From assembly GCF_017086365.1 (NCBI RefSeq), contig NZ_CP070969.1, forward strand, positions 1,364,001 through 1,428,000: a stretch of DNA of 64,000 bases. Reading direction: 5' to 3'. How positions within the stretch are numbered: position 1 is the first letter of the stretch; the number at the start of each line of letters is the position of its first letter. The position numbers were made by a program, and so were the translations under genes. The notes under the pieces are model-generated. The model saw nothing but the letters and a program-made list of their open reading frames with translations, was not told the DNA's origin and did not search any database. This stretch comes from Paenibacillus tianjinensis (GTDB lineage Bacteria > Bacillota > Bacilli > Paenibacillales > Paenibacillaceae). Shown in pieces: positions 20,147 to 29,974 of this stretch.

Positions 20147-21292
20147 CTATCCATAAATCCGGTAATTTCCGCTCAAGGACAGTAGGCTGAAGAAGTACAG
20201 GCAGTTATCGTAATACCGCCTTACACCGGTACGGAGCGGCGTATTCCAGAACTGTCTGACGAAGGATTCGGCATCGGGACCATCGGCAGCCAGTGAGGCC
20301 ATGGCGAGCGTAGCCAGCAGCCCGACCGGATGCAGGGAGGGCTCATCGAAAGGTTGGCCGTCAATGGTATACCGGCGGTAATCCGTAATCTCAATATCCC
20401 GGAAAAAGGCCTGGATCCGGTTCGACTGCTCTACCTGCCAGGGATCCCTGCGGAACCATTCGTAATCGAGACCGATGTTGGCCGCCACCCGGTAGGCATC
20501 ACTGAAGAAGTGACGGTAGTCTCCATGAGGCTGGGGTTCAGCCGGTGACCCGTCATAATTGGCGTATTCCGGCGACAGGCCGGTTACCGGATGACAAGCG
20601 GTGTGCAAATAAGCACGGCTCGCCGCTGCGGCTTCGGTCCAGAAGGCTCTGTCCTGTTCATCCGCCTGCAGGGCGAACAATTCATAGAAATGCGGCAGAT
20701 GGTAAGACGGATCGCTGAAAGGGGATTCGGGAATGAATTTGATCAGCCGGGTCTTCGGGTCCCACATCGGGTCCCCTTCGCCGTTTTCACCCTGATGCAC
20801 ACAAGCACGGAGAATAATCCGGGCCTGCCCGGAATAATTGAACGGCTCCGGTCCGTCCCCCCAGCGGCTTGAGGCAAAAAAGAGCGCCATCGCGAAGAAT
20901 TCTTCTCCATCCGGTGCCGGCCCCTGGGAGAGCCGTGTTCCGTCGGGTTTGCAGTGCCAGGCAAAATAATCCTTGTAGCGCCCCTCCGTATGCTGCATGA
21001 AGACCTTGGCGAACTTCCACAACCGGTCGAATTCTTCTTTTTTGTTCATCTGAACAGCCATCATCATCCCGTAGGACATGCCCTCTGACCGCACATCCGA
21101 GTTGCCCGTATCCACAATATAGCCCATATCGGCATCCATTGGATGGTAAATGCGGACCTCAGGTGCACCGTAGAACAATTCAGTCCACGTATACTCAAGT
21201 CTGTTGCTGATTTCCTCATCACTAAACCCAAGCTCACTGAACAGATTTCGGTATTCACGCGTATAAAAGGAACCTTCTTTGCAGATTTTCAT
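20147..21292 (-). CDS. GH8 reducing-end xylose-releasing exo-oligoxylanase (Rex-type)
   Basis: A 381-residue cytoplasmic GH8 enzyme very close in layout to the Bacillus halodurans Rex enzyme. It opens with EGSFYTREYRNLF. The general acid Glu is in RSEGMSYGMMMAVQM, followed by CKPDG, PAPDGEEFFAMALFFAS and a HFFSDAYRVAANIGLD segment with the candidate base Asp. Rex removes xylose from the reducing end of xylo-oligosaccharides. ATG 21292 is chosen because GGAGG lies 5 bases upstream and the family starts here; a TTG 36 bases earlier has no such site. It fits the GH43 and GH39-type genes as part of xylan use. Confidence 0.92.
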   Translation of the reverse strand: MKICKEGSFYTREYRNLFSELGFSDEEISNRLEYTWTELFYGAPEVRIYHPMDADMGYIVDTGNSDVRSEGMSYGMMMAVQMNKKEEFDRLWKFAKVFMQHTEGRYKDYFAWHCKPDGTRLSQGPAPDGEEFFAMALFFASSRWGDGPEPFNYSGQARIILRACVHQGENGEGDPMWDPKTRLIKFIPESPFSDPSYHLPHFYELFALQADEQDRAFWTEAAAASRAYLHTACHPVTGLSPEYANYDGSPAEPQPHGDYRHFFSDAYRVAANIGLDYEWFRRDPWQVEQSNRIQAFFRDIEITDYRRYTIDGQPFDEPSLHPVGLLATLAMASLAADGPDAESFVRQFWNTPLRTGVRRYYDNCLYFFSLLSLSGNYRIYG

Positions 21293-21425
21293 CGCAGCCT
21301 CCAGATGTTCAAGTTTGATTGTGCCCAAAGTATAGCATAGGGGGAGGTGTCCAAATTAAAGCGCTTTCCCGAAAAAGTATAGCTGCTGCGTATTAGGTTT
21401 TGTACCAATTTCCCCGTACATGCAC

Positions 21426-21450
21426 TTATAGGCAATAACCCACATAGAAT
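21426..21450 (+). promoter_or_regulatory. Candidate sigma-E-type promoter of sigK
   Basis: CATAGAAT at 21443-21450 matches the sigma-E -10 consensus CATACAAT at 7 of 8 positions. TTATA lies 12 bases upstream in the -35 position. The mother-cell factor sigma-E is known to transcribe sigK in Bacillus. Assigned by eye only. Confidence 0.4.
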
Positions 21451-21521
21451 AAAAGGACCATGAACCCGTAGTTCTCACTACTGTCCGGTTTCATTGTACA
21501 TGTACGGGAGGTGTCGCCAAG

Positions 21522-22223
21522 TTGCCAGGAATAATAAGCACGATAGCGCTGCTGATCAAAGAACTGACATTGCTGGTATCCTACGTCAGAAATAATGCTT
21601 TCCCCCAGCCCCTGTCTGAACAGGATGAGAGCAAATACTTAGGAATGATGGCCGAGGGAGACGCCAAAGCGCGAAATTTGCTGATTGAACACAATCTGCG
21701 GCTTGTTGCCCATATAGTCAAAAAATTCGACAACACCGGCGAAGACATGGAAGACCTCATCTCCATCGGCACCATCGGGCTGATCAAGGCAATTGAAAGC
21801 TACCGCCCGAACAAAGGCACGAAACTGGCTACATTTGCTGCCCGCTGTATTGAAAACGAAATCCTGATGCATTTGAGATCGCTTAAAAAGACCAAAAAGG
21901 ACGTATCCCTGCATGATCCGATAGGGACGGATAAAGAAGGTAATGAGATTACGCTGATCGATATCCTCGGGTCCGATGCGGATGATATTGTTAAAGAAGT
22001 GGATCTGAAGATCGAGAAGAGTAAGATATATCGTAATCTGGATATATTGGATGACCGTGAGAAAGAGGTAGTCGTCGGCCGCTTCGGCCTGGACACCGGC
22101 GGGGAAGAGCGGACGCAGCGGGAGATTGCGAAGGAGCTGGGGATCAGCCGCAGTTATGTTTCGCGGATTGAGAAAAGGGCGCTCATGAAGCTGTATCATG
22201 AGTTTTATAAGGCGAAGCGGTGA
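21522..22223 (+). CDS. sigK: RNA polymerase sporulation sigma factor SigK precursor (pro-sigma-K), complete
   Basis: 233 residues, complete. The hydrophobic pro-peptide (residues 1 to about 22, [19 protein letters not shown]) is removed by SpoIVFB in Bacillus to release active sigma-K in the mother cell. Region 2 runs from about 50 to 120 ([30 protein letters not shown]) and region 4 from about 175 to 225 ([37 protein letters not shown]). It begins at TTG 21522 after GGGAGGTG. Unlike B. subtilis, the gene is not split here, yet at least eight partial copies of its 3' end follow downstream in the same orientation, the first at 25.3 kb. Confidence 0.97.
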   Translation: MPGIISTIALLIKELTLLVSYVRNNAFPQPLSEQDESKYLGMMAEGDAKARNLLIEHNLRLVAHIVKKFDNTGEDMEDLISIGTIGLIKAIESYRPNKGTKLATFAARCIENEILMHLRSLKKTKKDVSLHDPIGTDKEGNEITLIDILGSDADDIVKEVDLKIEKSKIYRNLDILDDREKEVVVGRFGLDTGGEERTQREIAKELGISRSYVSRIEKRALMKLYHEFYKAKR

Positions 22224-22230
22224 GACTATC

Positions 22231-22258
22231 GGGTCTGTCATTTGACAGACTCTTTTTT
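22231..22258 (+). terminator. sigK terminator
   Basis: GTCTGTCA pairs with TGACAGAC around a 2-base centre, followed by TCTTTTTT. It starts 8 bases after the sigK stop. Confidence 0.8.
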
Positions 22259-22388
22259 GTCGAAATTAAGGCGCATAGTTCAATAGAATTATGTAAAAAG
22301 TAGCATTTCCATGTAAAACATTTGAAATTTGATGTTATAATTTGGATAAACAAATAATCCTGTTAATACGTAATCTGGAGGGGTAAAG

Positions 22389-24047
22389 GTGGCTCGTAGT
22401 TTTGGAAGTACAGTCAGTAAAATGATTAAAGAAACTGCAAAAGCGCAACGTGCAGCTGAAAGGTCAAGAAATTCCGCTATTCGTGAGCAGGAAAGACATT
22501 TAAGACTACAGCGGCAATATGAACGTGAGAATGAGCGTGCCATTAAACAATCTATACGTGAGCAAAAGGCATATGAAAAAGAACAAAAGGCGCTATACAT
22601 AGAAGGACGTAAAGAAGAAACGAATGATTATAACGAAGAAACTCTTTATCGGCTGAACGAATTTAAATCAATCATAAGTGAAACGCTCGGTGTGGATGAC
22701 AAGATTTCATTCGAATCCCTTTATAAGAAGGATGAATTTCCAGAGTACATAGAGCCCTATGTTAAGCCAGTTCCAGAAAACCCTGTACCGCTGAGAGAAA
22801 GCTATTTTGCAAGCGTTGATATGGAACCCTCCTTTATAGAGAAGATCATTGGCCTCGGGAAAAAAGCGCGCCTAAGAGCTATTGAAGCAGCAGAGAATAC
22901 ATACAAATATGCCCTTCTGGATTATGAGTCTGCAGAAATTAGAAGAAATGAACTAATTAAGGAAAATGAAATCTTCCTCAGCTCTGCAAGAGCGGAATAT
23001 GATGAGGCAAAGCGTTTGTTTTTAGAGGAAATAGCATCTCATAATGGCTCCATTAATGATTTTAAAACCAGCTATTTCAATAAAGACAAAGAGGCGATTG
23101 AAGCTTACAGCACTTTGGTTCTGGAACGTTCTAATTACAGTGACATTTTTCCCCAAACATTTAATCTGTTTTATTTGGAAGAGAGCAAAGAATTATTAGT
23201 TGAGTATGAATTACCGGATGTGACGGCTGTACCACAGAATAAGGAATATAAGTATACACAGAGCCGGGATGAGATCAAAGAGGTTCCTTTTAAACCCAAG
23301 GAATTGAATGAGATCTACTCTATACTTGTGGCTTCAATAGCACTCCGTACGCTTCATGAGCTTTTTGAAGCAGACCAAGGCAATCATTTGGATTCTGTAA
23401 TATTTAATGGAGTGGTATCCACAGTAGACTTAAGTACTGGACTCGACATTCGGCCATGCATATTAACCATTCAGACCCGGAAAGACGAATTTATGAAGTT
23501 CGATCTCGCCAGAGTGGATATTCTTGCCTGTGTTAAAGGTCTCAGAGCCCAGCTCTCTCCTTCAGTAACTGAACTCACCCCAGTCAAACCCATTGTCGAT
23601 CTTGTCATGTACGATAAACGATTTGTAAATGAAAGAGATATGATATCTACACTTGATACACGAACCAATCTTTTGGAGATGGACCCTTTTGATTTTGAAC
23701 ACCTGGTATGTAACTTGTTTTCGAAAATTGGTCTTGAATCCAAACTGACACGCTCAAGCCGAGATGGTGGAGTCGATGTCATTGCTTTTGACCCGCGCCC
23801 TGTATTTGGTGGGAAATATGTGATTCAAGCAAAAAGATATAAGAATACTGTAGAGGTAGCTGCAGTCCGCGACTTATACGGTACTATGATGAACGAGAAT
23901 GCATCGAAAGGGATTTTGGTTACCACATCAACGTATGGTCCCGATGCCAGAAGCTTTGCCAAGGACAAGCCTATTGAATTAATTGATGGCCGGGTACTTT
24001 TGCATATGCTAGAGGAGCAGGGGATTTATGCGAAGATTCAGTTGTGA
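22389..24047 (+). CDS. Coiled-coil protein with C-terminal Mrr-like restriction endonuclease domain
   Basis: 552 residues. The first 60-70 and about 170-240 are highly charged and helical, likely coiled coil. The C-terminal 120 residues form an Mrr-type PD-(D/E)XK nuclease: DPFDFEHLVCNLF (conserved Glu), DGGVDVIAFD (Asp about 462) and the QAKRYK motif (Gln-Ala-Lys, about 479-481), then GILVTTSTYGPDAR. Mrr domains cut DNA, often modified DNA. The protein is first in the AT-rich block after sigK and next to a TIR gene, which suggests a defence role. GTG start after GGAGGGG. Target unknown. Confidence 0.8.
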   Translation: MARSFGSTVSKMIKETAKAQRAAERSRNSAIREQERHLRLQRQYERENERAIKQSIREQKAYEKEQKALYIEGRKEETNDYNEETLYRLNEFKSIISETLGVDDKISFESLYKKDEFPEYIEPYVKPVPENPVPLRESYFASVDMEPSFIEKIIGLGKKARLRAIEAAENTYKYALLDYESAEIRRNELIKENEIFLSSARAEYDEAKRLFLEEIASHNGSINDFKTSYFNKDKEAIEAYSTLVLERSNYSDIFPQTFNLFYLEESKELLVEYELPDVTAVPQNKEYKYTQSRDEIKEVPFKPKELNEIYSILVASIALRTLHELFEADQGNHLDSVIFNGVVSTVDLSTGLDIRPCILTIQTRKDEFMKFDLARVDILACVKGLRAQLSPSVTELTPVKPIVDLVMYDKRFVNERDMISTLDTRTNLLEMDPFDFEHLVCNLFSKIGLESKLTRSSRDGGVDVIAFDPRPVFGGKYVIQAKRYKNTVEVAAVRDLYGTMMNENASKGILVTTSTYGPDARSFAKDKPIELIDGRVLLHMLEEQGIYAKIQL

Positions 24048-24299
24048 AATAATCTGTGAAGTTCTTGTAGAGAGAAAGGTAATGCAATAATATTGAAAGT
24101 TTATCTTAATAGCACTATCCTTATATTTTCAAATATGTAATAAAAGCACTGATATCTTCAAGTTTTTTGTAAACCATAAACCATTACTGTTTTGAAGAGA
24201 ACAAAGCTATAGTCAAAATTCTAATGATTATGGATTACTTTCTTTTGTACGATAGTCGCGTAAAAATGCTAACTTTATTTTTAAGGAGTAATTAAATCG

Positions 24300-25319
24300 A
24301 TGTATATTAAAGAGATAAAAGCAAATGCAATAGCATTAAGCAAACAACTTAAAGAAATAGTTGAAAACGAATTTTTAAGAGATTATAAAATTATCGAAGC
24401 AATACCTGTAATACCAGGTCAGTATTGGGAATTTAAATTAAGTTTGCTTAATGTAGATTTTGAAAAAGAACTTACAAGGAGTATTGGCTTTCTTTCAGGT
24501 AGTGGAAGTCTTCAAAATCCCAATTTATCAATAAATGATTTTTTTAATAACAATGACATGGTAGCTGAGGAGTTTTTCTCACAAGATGAATACAAAGTAT
24601 TCGAAAGTTTGATTCCACTATTAAAAAACTTAGATGAATATGAAAGCTTGGGATACAGTGTGACGATACATCTCAATTCCTTCATCATTGGTGGAGACGA
24701 ATGGCTCAGACAAGTTTGCGAAGAGTTTATTTTAATAATTCATTTGGATGAAAAAAATAAGGATGGTATTTGCCTTGGTACTATGCAAAGTCAAAGATAT
24801 AAAATAAAGATGGAAGATTCTAACCAGATAAATTTTTTAATTGTACCATTTGATAAGTGTCGTTATTTTAATAACTATTCTCGAGTAGAGGGGTACGAAG
24901 ATATGAAGTACTACGAATATGAGGTAGCATTTTCCTTTGCAGGTGAAGATCGAGAATTAGTTGACGAAATTGCTGACCAATTAAGAAGAATGAATGTTAG
25001 AGTTTTTTATGATATGTACGAAACTGTATCATTATGGGGGAAAGACTTATATACACATCTTGATGAAATATATAGAAATAAATCGAAATATTGCGTGATG
25101 TTTCTGTCGAAGTACTACAAAGAAAAAGTATGGACAAACCATGAAAGAGAGAGTGCTCAGGCGAGATCTTTTATTGAAAGAGAAGAATATATCTTACCAA
25201 TTCGGCTAGATGATACCGAAATTCCGGGAATAAGACGAACTACCGGATATATTGATGGTTCACTTTTTACGGCCTCTGAAATGGCAGGGTTCATAAAAAG
25301 GAAAGTTAAAGGAATGTAA
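24300..25319 (+). CDS. TIR-domain (TIR_2/SEFIR-like) protein
   Basis: 339 residues. The first about 200 are a domain I do not recognise. Residues about 205-339 are a TIR-type domain: YEYEVAFSFAGEDRELVDEI, VRVFYDMYETVSLWGKDLY, CVMFLSKYYKEKVWTNHERE and ILPIRLDDTEIPGI. Bacterial TIR domains are often NAD+-cleaving effectors in abortive antiphage systems, though activity cannot be read here. The N-terminal part may sense the trigger. The stop codon abuts a degenerate sigK 3' fragment, so the cargo block ends exactly here. AT-rich codon use contrasts with the sugar genes. Confidence 0.8.
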   Translation: MYIKEIKANAIALSKQLKEIVENEFLRDYKIIEAIPVIPGQYWEFKLSLLNVDFEKELTRSIGFLSGSGSLQNPNLSINDFFNNNDMVAEEFFSQDEYKVFESLIPLLKNLDEYESLGYSVTIHLNSFIIGGDEWLRQVCEEFILIIHLDEKNKDGICLGTMQSQRYKIKMEDSNQINFLIVPFDKCRYFNNYSRVEGYEDMKYYEYEVAFSFAGEDRELVDEIADQLRRMNVRVFYDMYETVSLWGKDLYTHLDEIYRNKSKYCVMFLSKYYKEKVWTNHERESAQARSFIEREEYILPIRLDDTEIPGIRRTTGYIDGSLFTASEMAGFIKRKVKGM

Positions 25320-25321
25320 GA

Positions 25322-25610
25322 GGACGAAACTCCCCAATTTTGCGGCTCGATGTATTGAAAAAAACTTAATACACTTCCGTTCACTGAAAAACTTAAGAAT
25401 GCATTGCTACATGAACTTACCGGTACAGCATGAAATGGGCGATGTTTTATTAAGGAAGTTGAACTTAATTTTATCGTTATCTTGAAATATTGGACGATAG
25501 GAAGAAAGTGGTCGTAGTCAGCCGCCGAACTGGATACCGGTTGGGAGGAACGGATACAACGGGAGATTGCAAAGGAGTTAAAGATCTCGTCATGCGAAGC
25601 GGTGAATTCA
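25322..25610 (+). pseudogene. Degenerate sigK 3' fragment, copy 1
   Basis: Homology starts about codon 99 (ACGAAACT...TTTGCGGCTCGATGTATTG, reading TKLxNFAARCIE). It continues through scattered blocks: GAAGTTGAACTTAATTTTATCG, ATTGGACGATAGGAAGAAAGTGG in pieces, and CAACGGGAGATTGCAAAGGAG. Small deletions and stops are frequent. It begins 3 bases after the TIR stop. This is the most decayed of the long copies, so probably among the oldest. Confidence 0.8.
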
Positions 25611-25651
25611 GATGCTACGAGACAATACTAATAATAACAATAGGTGTATAG

Positions 25652-25686
25652 AAAGCAGCTTATCTTCGGATAAGTTGCTTTTTTGG
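25652..25686 (+). terminator. Terminator after sigK copy 1
   Basis: AGCAGCTTATC pairs with GATAAGTTGCT around TTCG and is followed by TTTTTT. A related hairpin follows copy 2 at 35.89 kb, with a similar GTAtAGAAAGCA/GTAcAGAAAGCA lead-in. The duplicated unit therefore includes downstream sequence. Confidence 0.75.
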
Positions 25687-25834
25687 AGTTAAATCCCATC
25701 TTCAATATATTAAGAAGATTTTATTCTAATTATCGATAAAATTATCTAAGAATTATGCATTATTTAGGCGCAATTTCACCATATATCCATTAAAATGATA
25801 ATATATGTTATCTTTTGGAAAGGCGGAAACATTA

Positions 25835-26890
25835 ATGTCAGATGTGGAAGAAATTCTTTACTACTTAATAGAAGGTTTGGAAAAATGGGAATTGTCAAAG
25901 GATAAGATTCCGGAATCCCTTCAAAAGGGTCATCGATTGTTTTCAAGAGCCCTCATGGAACAGGGGAGTCCTCCTCCAGCTGATATTGTAGCGCTGCTTA
26001 AAATATTGCAAAAGCCTCCAAAAGAATGGGGCTTACCTGATGCAGCAACCCTTTTAAGTGATAAGCCGCTTGTCATACCCTATGTAGGAATTTCTGCAGC
26101 TGCTAGAGATTTTAAACTAATTTATGAGTCTCCAGAAGAAGCACACGTTAAAGAAGTTTTGGCTATTCTTCAATATTGCCGTAATAACACTCCTCAATTG
26201 GACGAACAGTATCGAAAGATACGTATGTTTCTTATAAAACACCCTGTTGTAACACTCAGTGAATTTCTCCCTTTTAGCCTGTCGTTGGGAGAAGGTGAAT
26301 TATTTAAATCCGTTCAAAATTGTTACCAAAATATTACCCTAGAGGCATCACGTTATCGCAAATGTCCAAGATGTGGTTGGACACTGGATTACCGAAACCA
26401 TCAATGGCGTTGTGGGATTGAAGATATATGTGGTCAGGTTGAAAGCCGTGAACAATATTTACAGGATTGGAACTCTAAGGAGCCCTTGTTTCGCTTACGT
26501 TTTGGGATTTACCGGTATACATTGCTTCCGGGACTAGTTGAAGTTAGAGCTCGTGATAATTTAGTACAAAGTGGATATAAAGTTGTAATGTTTCCTGATG
26601 TTGATCGGTTTGATTTAGAGGTGGAAATGGGTCGTTATTCAATTTATTTTGACATGAAAGACTTTAGCAATCCCTTTTCTTTAGCTAAATTTTTTAATGA
26701 ACAGACAGTTTATCAGCTCCAAAAATATAGCCAAGATGAGGTTTATGTAGTAATTCCTGAATACCGCAGACAACGTTATCCTAATTACGTATTTACAGTT
26801 AAAAGACTATTAAGGACCCACGCTAATCATATTCGTATCATAGATGAGAGAGACATATTAAGGATGCTGAAGGAACAGGAGGATTGGTAA
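25835..26890 (+). CDS. pPIWI-RE system restriction-endonuclease component
   Basis: About 351 residues and first gene of a three-gene operon. The N-terminal half is helical. At about residues 177-203 is a Cys-rich zinc-finger-like element (CPRCGWTL...WRCGIEDICG). The C-terminal nuclease-like domain has DRFDLEVEMG and YFDMKDF (Asp, Glu and Lys spaced as in PD-(D/E)XK folds) at about 257-277. This layout and the two partner genes match the REase of the predicted pPIWI-RE three-gene islands described by Burroughs, Iyer and Aravind. ATG 25835 follows AAGGCGG; an earlier ATG at 25805 lacks a ribosome-binding site. The stop directly abuts the helicase start. Confidence 0.75.
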   Translation: MSDVEEILYYLIEGLEKWELSKDKIPESLQKGHRLFSRALMEQGSPPPADIVALLKILQKPPKEWGLPDAATLLSDKPLVIPYVGISAAARDFKLIYESPEEAHVKEVLAILQYCRNNTPQLDEQYRKIRMFLIKHPVVTLSEFLPFSLSLGEGELFKSVQNCYQNITLEASRYRKCPRCGWTLDYRNHQWRCGIEDICGQVESREQYLQDWNSKEPLFRLRFGIYRYTLLPGLVEVRARDNLVQSGYKVVMFPDVDRFDLEVEMGRYSIYFDMKDFSNPFSLAKFFNEQTVYQLQKYSQDEVYVVIPEYRRQRYPNYVFTVKRLLRTHANHIRIIDERDILRMLKEQEDW

Positions 26891-29800
26891 ATGAGAATCT
26901 CATATCGGACCCCGGAGAATCGTCGATATTTCGAACAGAAATTTTCTGGAACGAACTTGTCAAAGGATAAACTTCAAACCATGTATACAGTAGAGCTATT
27001 CATAACTGGCTGCATGCTTGTAGATCCCAATATGCCCGTGATGGAAGCGCCGAGTATTATGGCGGGACATGATGTACCCGTAATTCCTGGGAATGCAAAC
27101 CTTGATATTGTACATCGACTTCGTGTGTTGTTTCGAGAGATGAGATCAAAAAGGGTATGGAGTCAGATGTTTAGAATGTATGCTCAACTTCCAACTGGAT
27201 ATTGCTTATATCAATTCAAAGACAGAGAGTGGCAAAAAAAAGACCCTATCCTTTTCTCGAATAGAAAATCTTGGTATGAGGATATTTTGTCAGCACCCGC
27301 AAAAAATGTGGCGAAAAAATATGAATTTGCATCAGAGGGGACTTTTGAATATGAGTCGAAGCAGAGCGTTGATTCGATAAAAGGAAATATTCCATATATT
27401 CCGAATCCAATCCCATTGTTTCCACACTACAGAGTCAAAGGAAATTTCCAATTGGAGCTTTCTGATGGTGTTTATCACCCATCTTCAGGAATGAAAGAAA
27501 CAGCAGCAAGTTCAGAATGGAGGAACAGAGAAGGACAAACTATTCGGTTTAGGCCGGTACAAAATCCATTAGATAAAGTTTTTACATATAAAGGTGTTCA
27601 GCATATTATCGGTGGGTTGGGAGCAGGGAAATCTACCTTTATGGTAGCAGAGACTGTACGGTTAGCCCAACAAGGGGCTCGTATAGGTATTATAGAAGGG
27701 AGTGTTCCTCAAGTACTTAACCGAGTAAAAGAGCTTCGTCAACTTGGTATAAATGCTACTCCTATTATTGGGAAAACTAACCGTGCGAAACATCGAGATG
27801 ATTATTTGGCAGCTAAGCAGCATGATATTTATGATATATCAGATTGGAGTCTTGATACGAATCTTGAGCTCGCGCATTTATCTGATCAATGCTTAATTCG
27901 AGTTCTTGCTAATGACGAAGATCTAAGCACGGATTATCCGTGTCGTAACATTAATCAACCGACTCAGGCAACTGCTTGTCTGTGCCCATTTGCATCACAA
28001 TGTGGTGTATATCAAGACTATGCTAAGCTAATTGATGCACAAGTATGGATTACAACTTCTGCAAGTATTCTACAATCTAAGGTACCGGCAATGATAGATC
28101 CGTATGAAAGAACTATATATGAAGCGATGTATGATTTGTTGGACGTCATTTTCATTGATGAAGTTGATGCAGTTCAAAAACAATTCGATGATGCGTTTTT
28201 AGAGGAGCATGCCTTATTCGGTACCTCTGAGCATTTCTTTGAAAAACTATTGGTTGAAACAACGCTAATGACAGCGGGCAAATATATTAACAGCGAAGAT
28301 ATCATAGTTCAGCAGTGGATTGATGGATTACATCGTTTACACAAAATGATTCGTGACGGAGTTTATCGTAAATTACTTCGTTCACCTGAATTTGCGATTT
28401 CTTTACGACACCGCTTAATTCAGCTATTCACAGAATCATATAGAATTAGTCGGGCGTTCACCTCGAATGAAGAGGCAACGGAAATTTTTGAGAACAAGCT
28501 TCAGCGTTTTACTGAAAATCCACTTGATCACGAGATCTATCCTGAGGTTGCAAATTTATTTGGAGCAGAATCATTAGAAGATCGAAAAGTTATTTTGAAG
28601 CGTATTGTTGTAAAACTGGGGGGAGAAGAGAAGCCTAGAGGTTCGTATCGTTATCCTTATGACTGGTTAGAATTTTACCTTTATTTAAGTAATGTAGATT
28701 ATGAACTGGAAATATTAAAGGATCTTTATCCCTTTATTCGGACGAAATTAAGAATGTTCAGTGAGATTAATGTTTTTCAGAGCAACCAACGGGGATTTAT
28801 TCCATTTTTGAAAGAGGCAATGACAGGGAGACTGACAGGGTATATGTATGAAGTTAAGCGAGAAGGGGTTCCTGGGACTTTTAAAGCTGTCCACTATTCA
28901 GGAGTCGGCCGTCTATTACTACAAGATTGGAACAGTGCTTTTGAACATTCCGATAGTCACCAAGGCCCAGCTATTGTACTGATGTCTGGTACGAGCTACG
29001 CTCCTGGTTCGCCTCATTATGATGTGGATATTAAGCCGACATGGTTGCTTGAGTCCAATTGGGAGCCCCCCAAGATACATCAACAATACTACCCTTTATT
29101 TGAGAGTGGTTCAGGCATCCCTATTTCGGTCTCCGGACAAGATGAAGAACGACGAAGTGGAAGTTTAAAAAGGATGACAACCCTACTACTTCATAAGTTT
29201 GAAAACGAACTTGCAGAATGGAGAAAGGTTCAAACCAATCGTCGGATATTAATTATAGTCAATTCTTACGCGGATGTAGAAGATGTTGCAGCAGTCTTAA
29301 AGATGAATCCCGTTTGGAGAGAACGTTTTCGCCAATTAAGTAGGGGCACCGATGAAATCGATGAGTCGAAGTTTATGAGATCGGAATTGGAGCGTTTTTA
29401 TCATGAACCCGCAGATATACTGATTGCCCCACTTCTTGCAATTAGCCGGGGGTACAATATTCTGGATGAAGAAAAAGGTTCATTATTCGGCTCGGTTTTT
29501 TTCCTGGTCCGTCCTTATCCTGTACCGAATGACATGGCGTATACTATTCAATTGCTTCATGCGCGGTTACCTAGCATGCTGAATCAAATAGAACGAGAAA
29601 AAATACATTATCTTAAAGCAGTAACCTTAATCAGACGCGAAAGCAATAAGCTATTTCATCGTATCTATCGCAAACAGGATTATTGGTCTTCATTAACTTC
29701 TAAAGAAAGACGTACGATCGCTTGGTTTACATTTGTTCCTATATGGCAAACAATCGGACGAATGCTTCGAAAAGGAACAAGTGCCCGTGTGTTCTATTGT

Positions 29801-29974
29801 GATAGTAAGTTTGCTGCACAACCTTTGAATGTAGACGGAAATGAATCTATGCTTGATTATTGGCATAATATCATGAATTCAAATGAGTCAAACTCAGCTT
29901 TTCGAAGCCTGTACGGACCTTTTATTGATAGCATTCAAATGATGATGAAGGAGGAAGAGGATGAGTCGTTCTAA
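26891..29974 (+). CDS. pPIWI-RE system DinG/XPD-like helicase
   Basis: A 1,027-residue superfamily 2 helicase. Walker A is GGLGAGKSTF (about residue 240) and the DEAH-box equivalent is FIDEVDAVQ (about 423). Between them four Cys (CRNINQPTQATACLC...SQC, about 351-372) could bind an Fe-S cluster as in XPD/DinG. Motif VI is IWQTIGRMLRKG near 949. The first about 230 residues are an additional domain. Such helicases unwind DNA or R-loops. Here it would work with the PIWI protein and nuclease encoded either side. It overlaps the next gene by 14 bases. Confidence 0.8.
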   Translation: MRISYRTPENRRYFEQKFSGTNLSKDKLQTMYTVELFITGCMLVDPNMPVMEAPSIMAGHDVPVIPGNANLDIVHRLRVLFREMRSKRVWSQMFRMYAQLPTGYCLYQFKDREWQKKDPILFSNRKSWYEDILSAPAKNVAKKYEFASEGTFEYESKQSVDSIKGNIPYIPNPIPLFPHYRVKGNFQLELSDGVYHPSSGMKETAASSEWRNREGQTIRFRPVQNPLDKVFTYKGVQHIIGGLGAGKSTFMVAETVRLAQQGARIGIIEGSVPQVLNRVKELRQLGINATPIIGKTNRAKHRDDYLAAKQHDIYDISDWSLDTNLELAHLSDQCLIRVLANDEDLSTDYPCRNINQPTQATACLCPFASQCGVYQDYAKLIDAQVWITTSASILQSKVPAMIDPYERTIYEAMYDLLDVIFIDEVDAVQKQFDDAFLEEHALFGTSEHFFEKLLVETTLMTAGKYINSEDIIVQQWIDGLHRLHKMIRDGVYRKLLRSPEFAISLRHRLIQLFTESYRISRAFTSNEEATEIFENKLQRFTENPLDHEIYPEVANLFGAESLEDRKVILKRIVVKLGGEEKPRGSYRYPYDWLEFYLYLSNVDYELEILKDLYPFIRTKLRMFSEINVFQSNQRGFIPFLKEAMTGRLTGYMYEVKREGVPGTFKAVHYSGVGRLLLQDWNSAFEHSDSHQGPAIVLMSGTSYAPGSPHYDVDIKPTWLLESNWEPPKIHQQYYPLFESGSGIPISVSGQDEERRSGSLKRMTTLLLHKFENELAEWRKVQTNRRILIIVNSYADVEDVAAVLKMNPVWRERFRQLSRGTDEIDESKFMRSELERFYHEPADILIAPLLAISRGYNILDEEKGSLFGSVFFLVRPYPVPNDMAYTIQLLHARLPSMLNQIEREKIHYLKAVTLIRRESNKLFHRIYRKQDYWSSLTSKERRTIAWFTFVPIWQTIGRMLRKGTSARVFYCDSKFAAQPLNVDGNESMLDYWHNIMNSNESNSAFRSLYGPFIDSIQMMMKEEEDESF

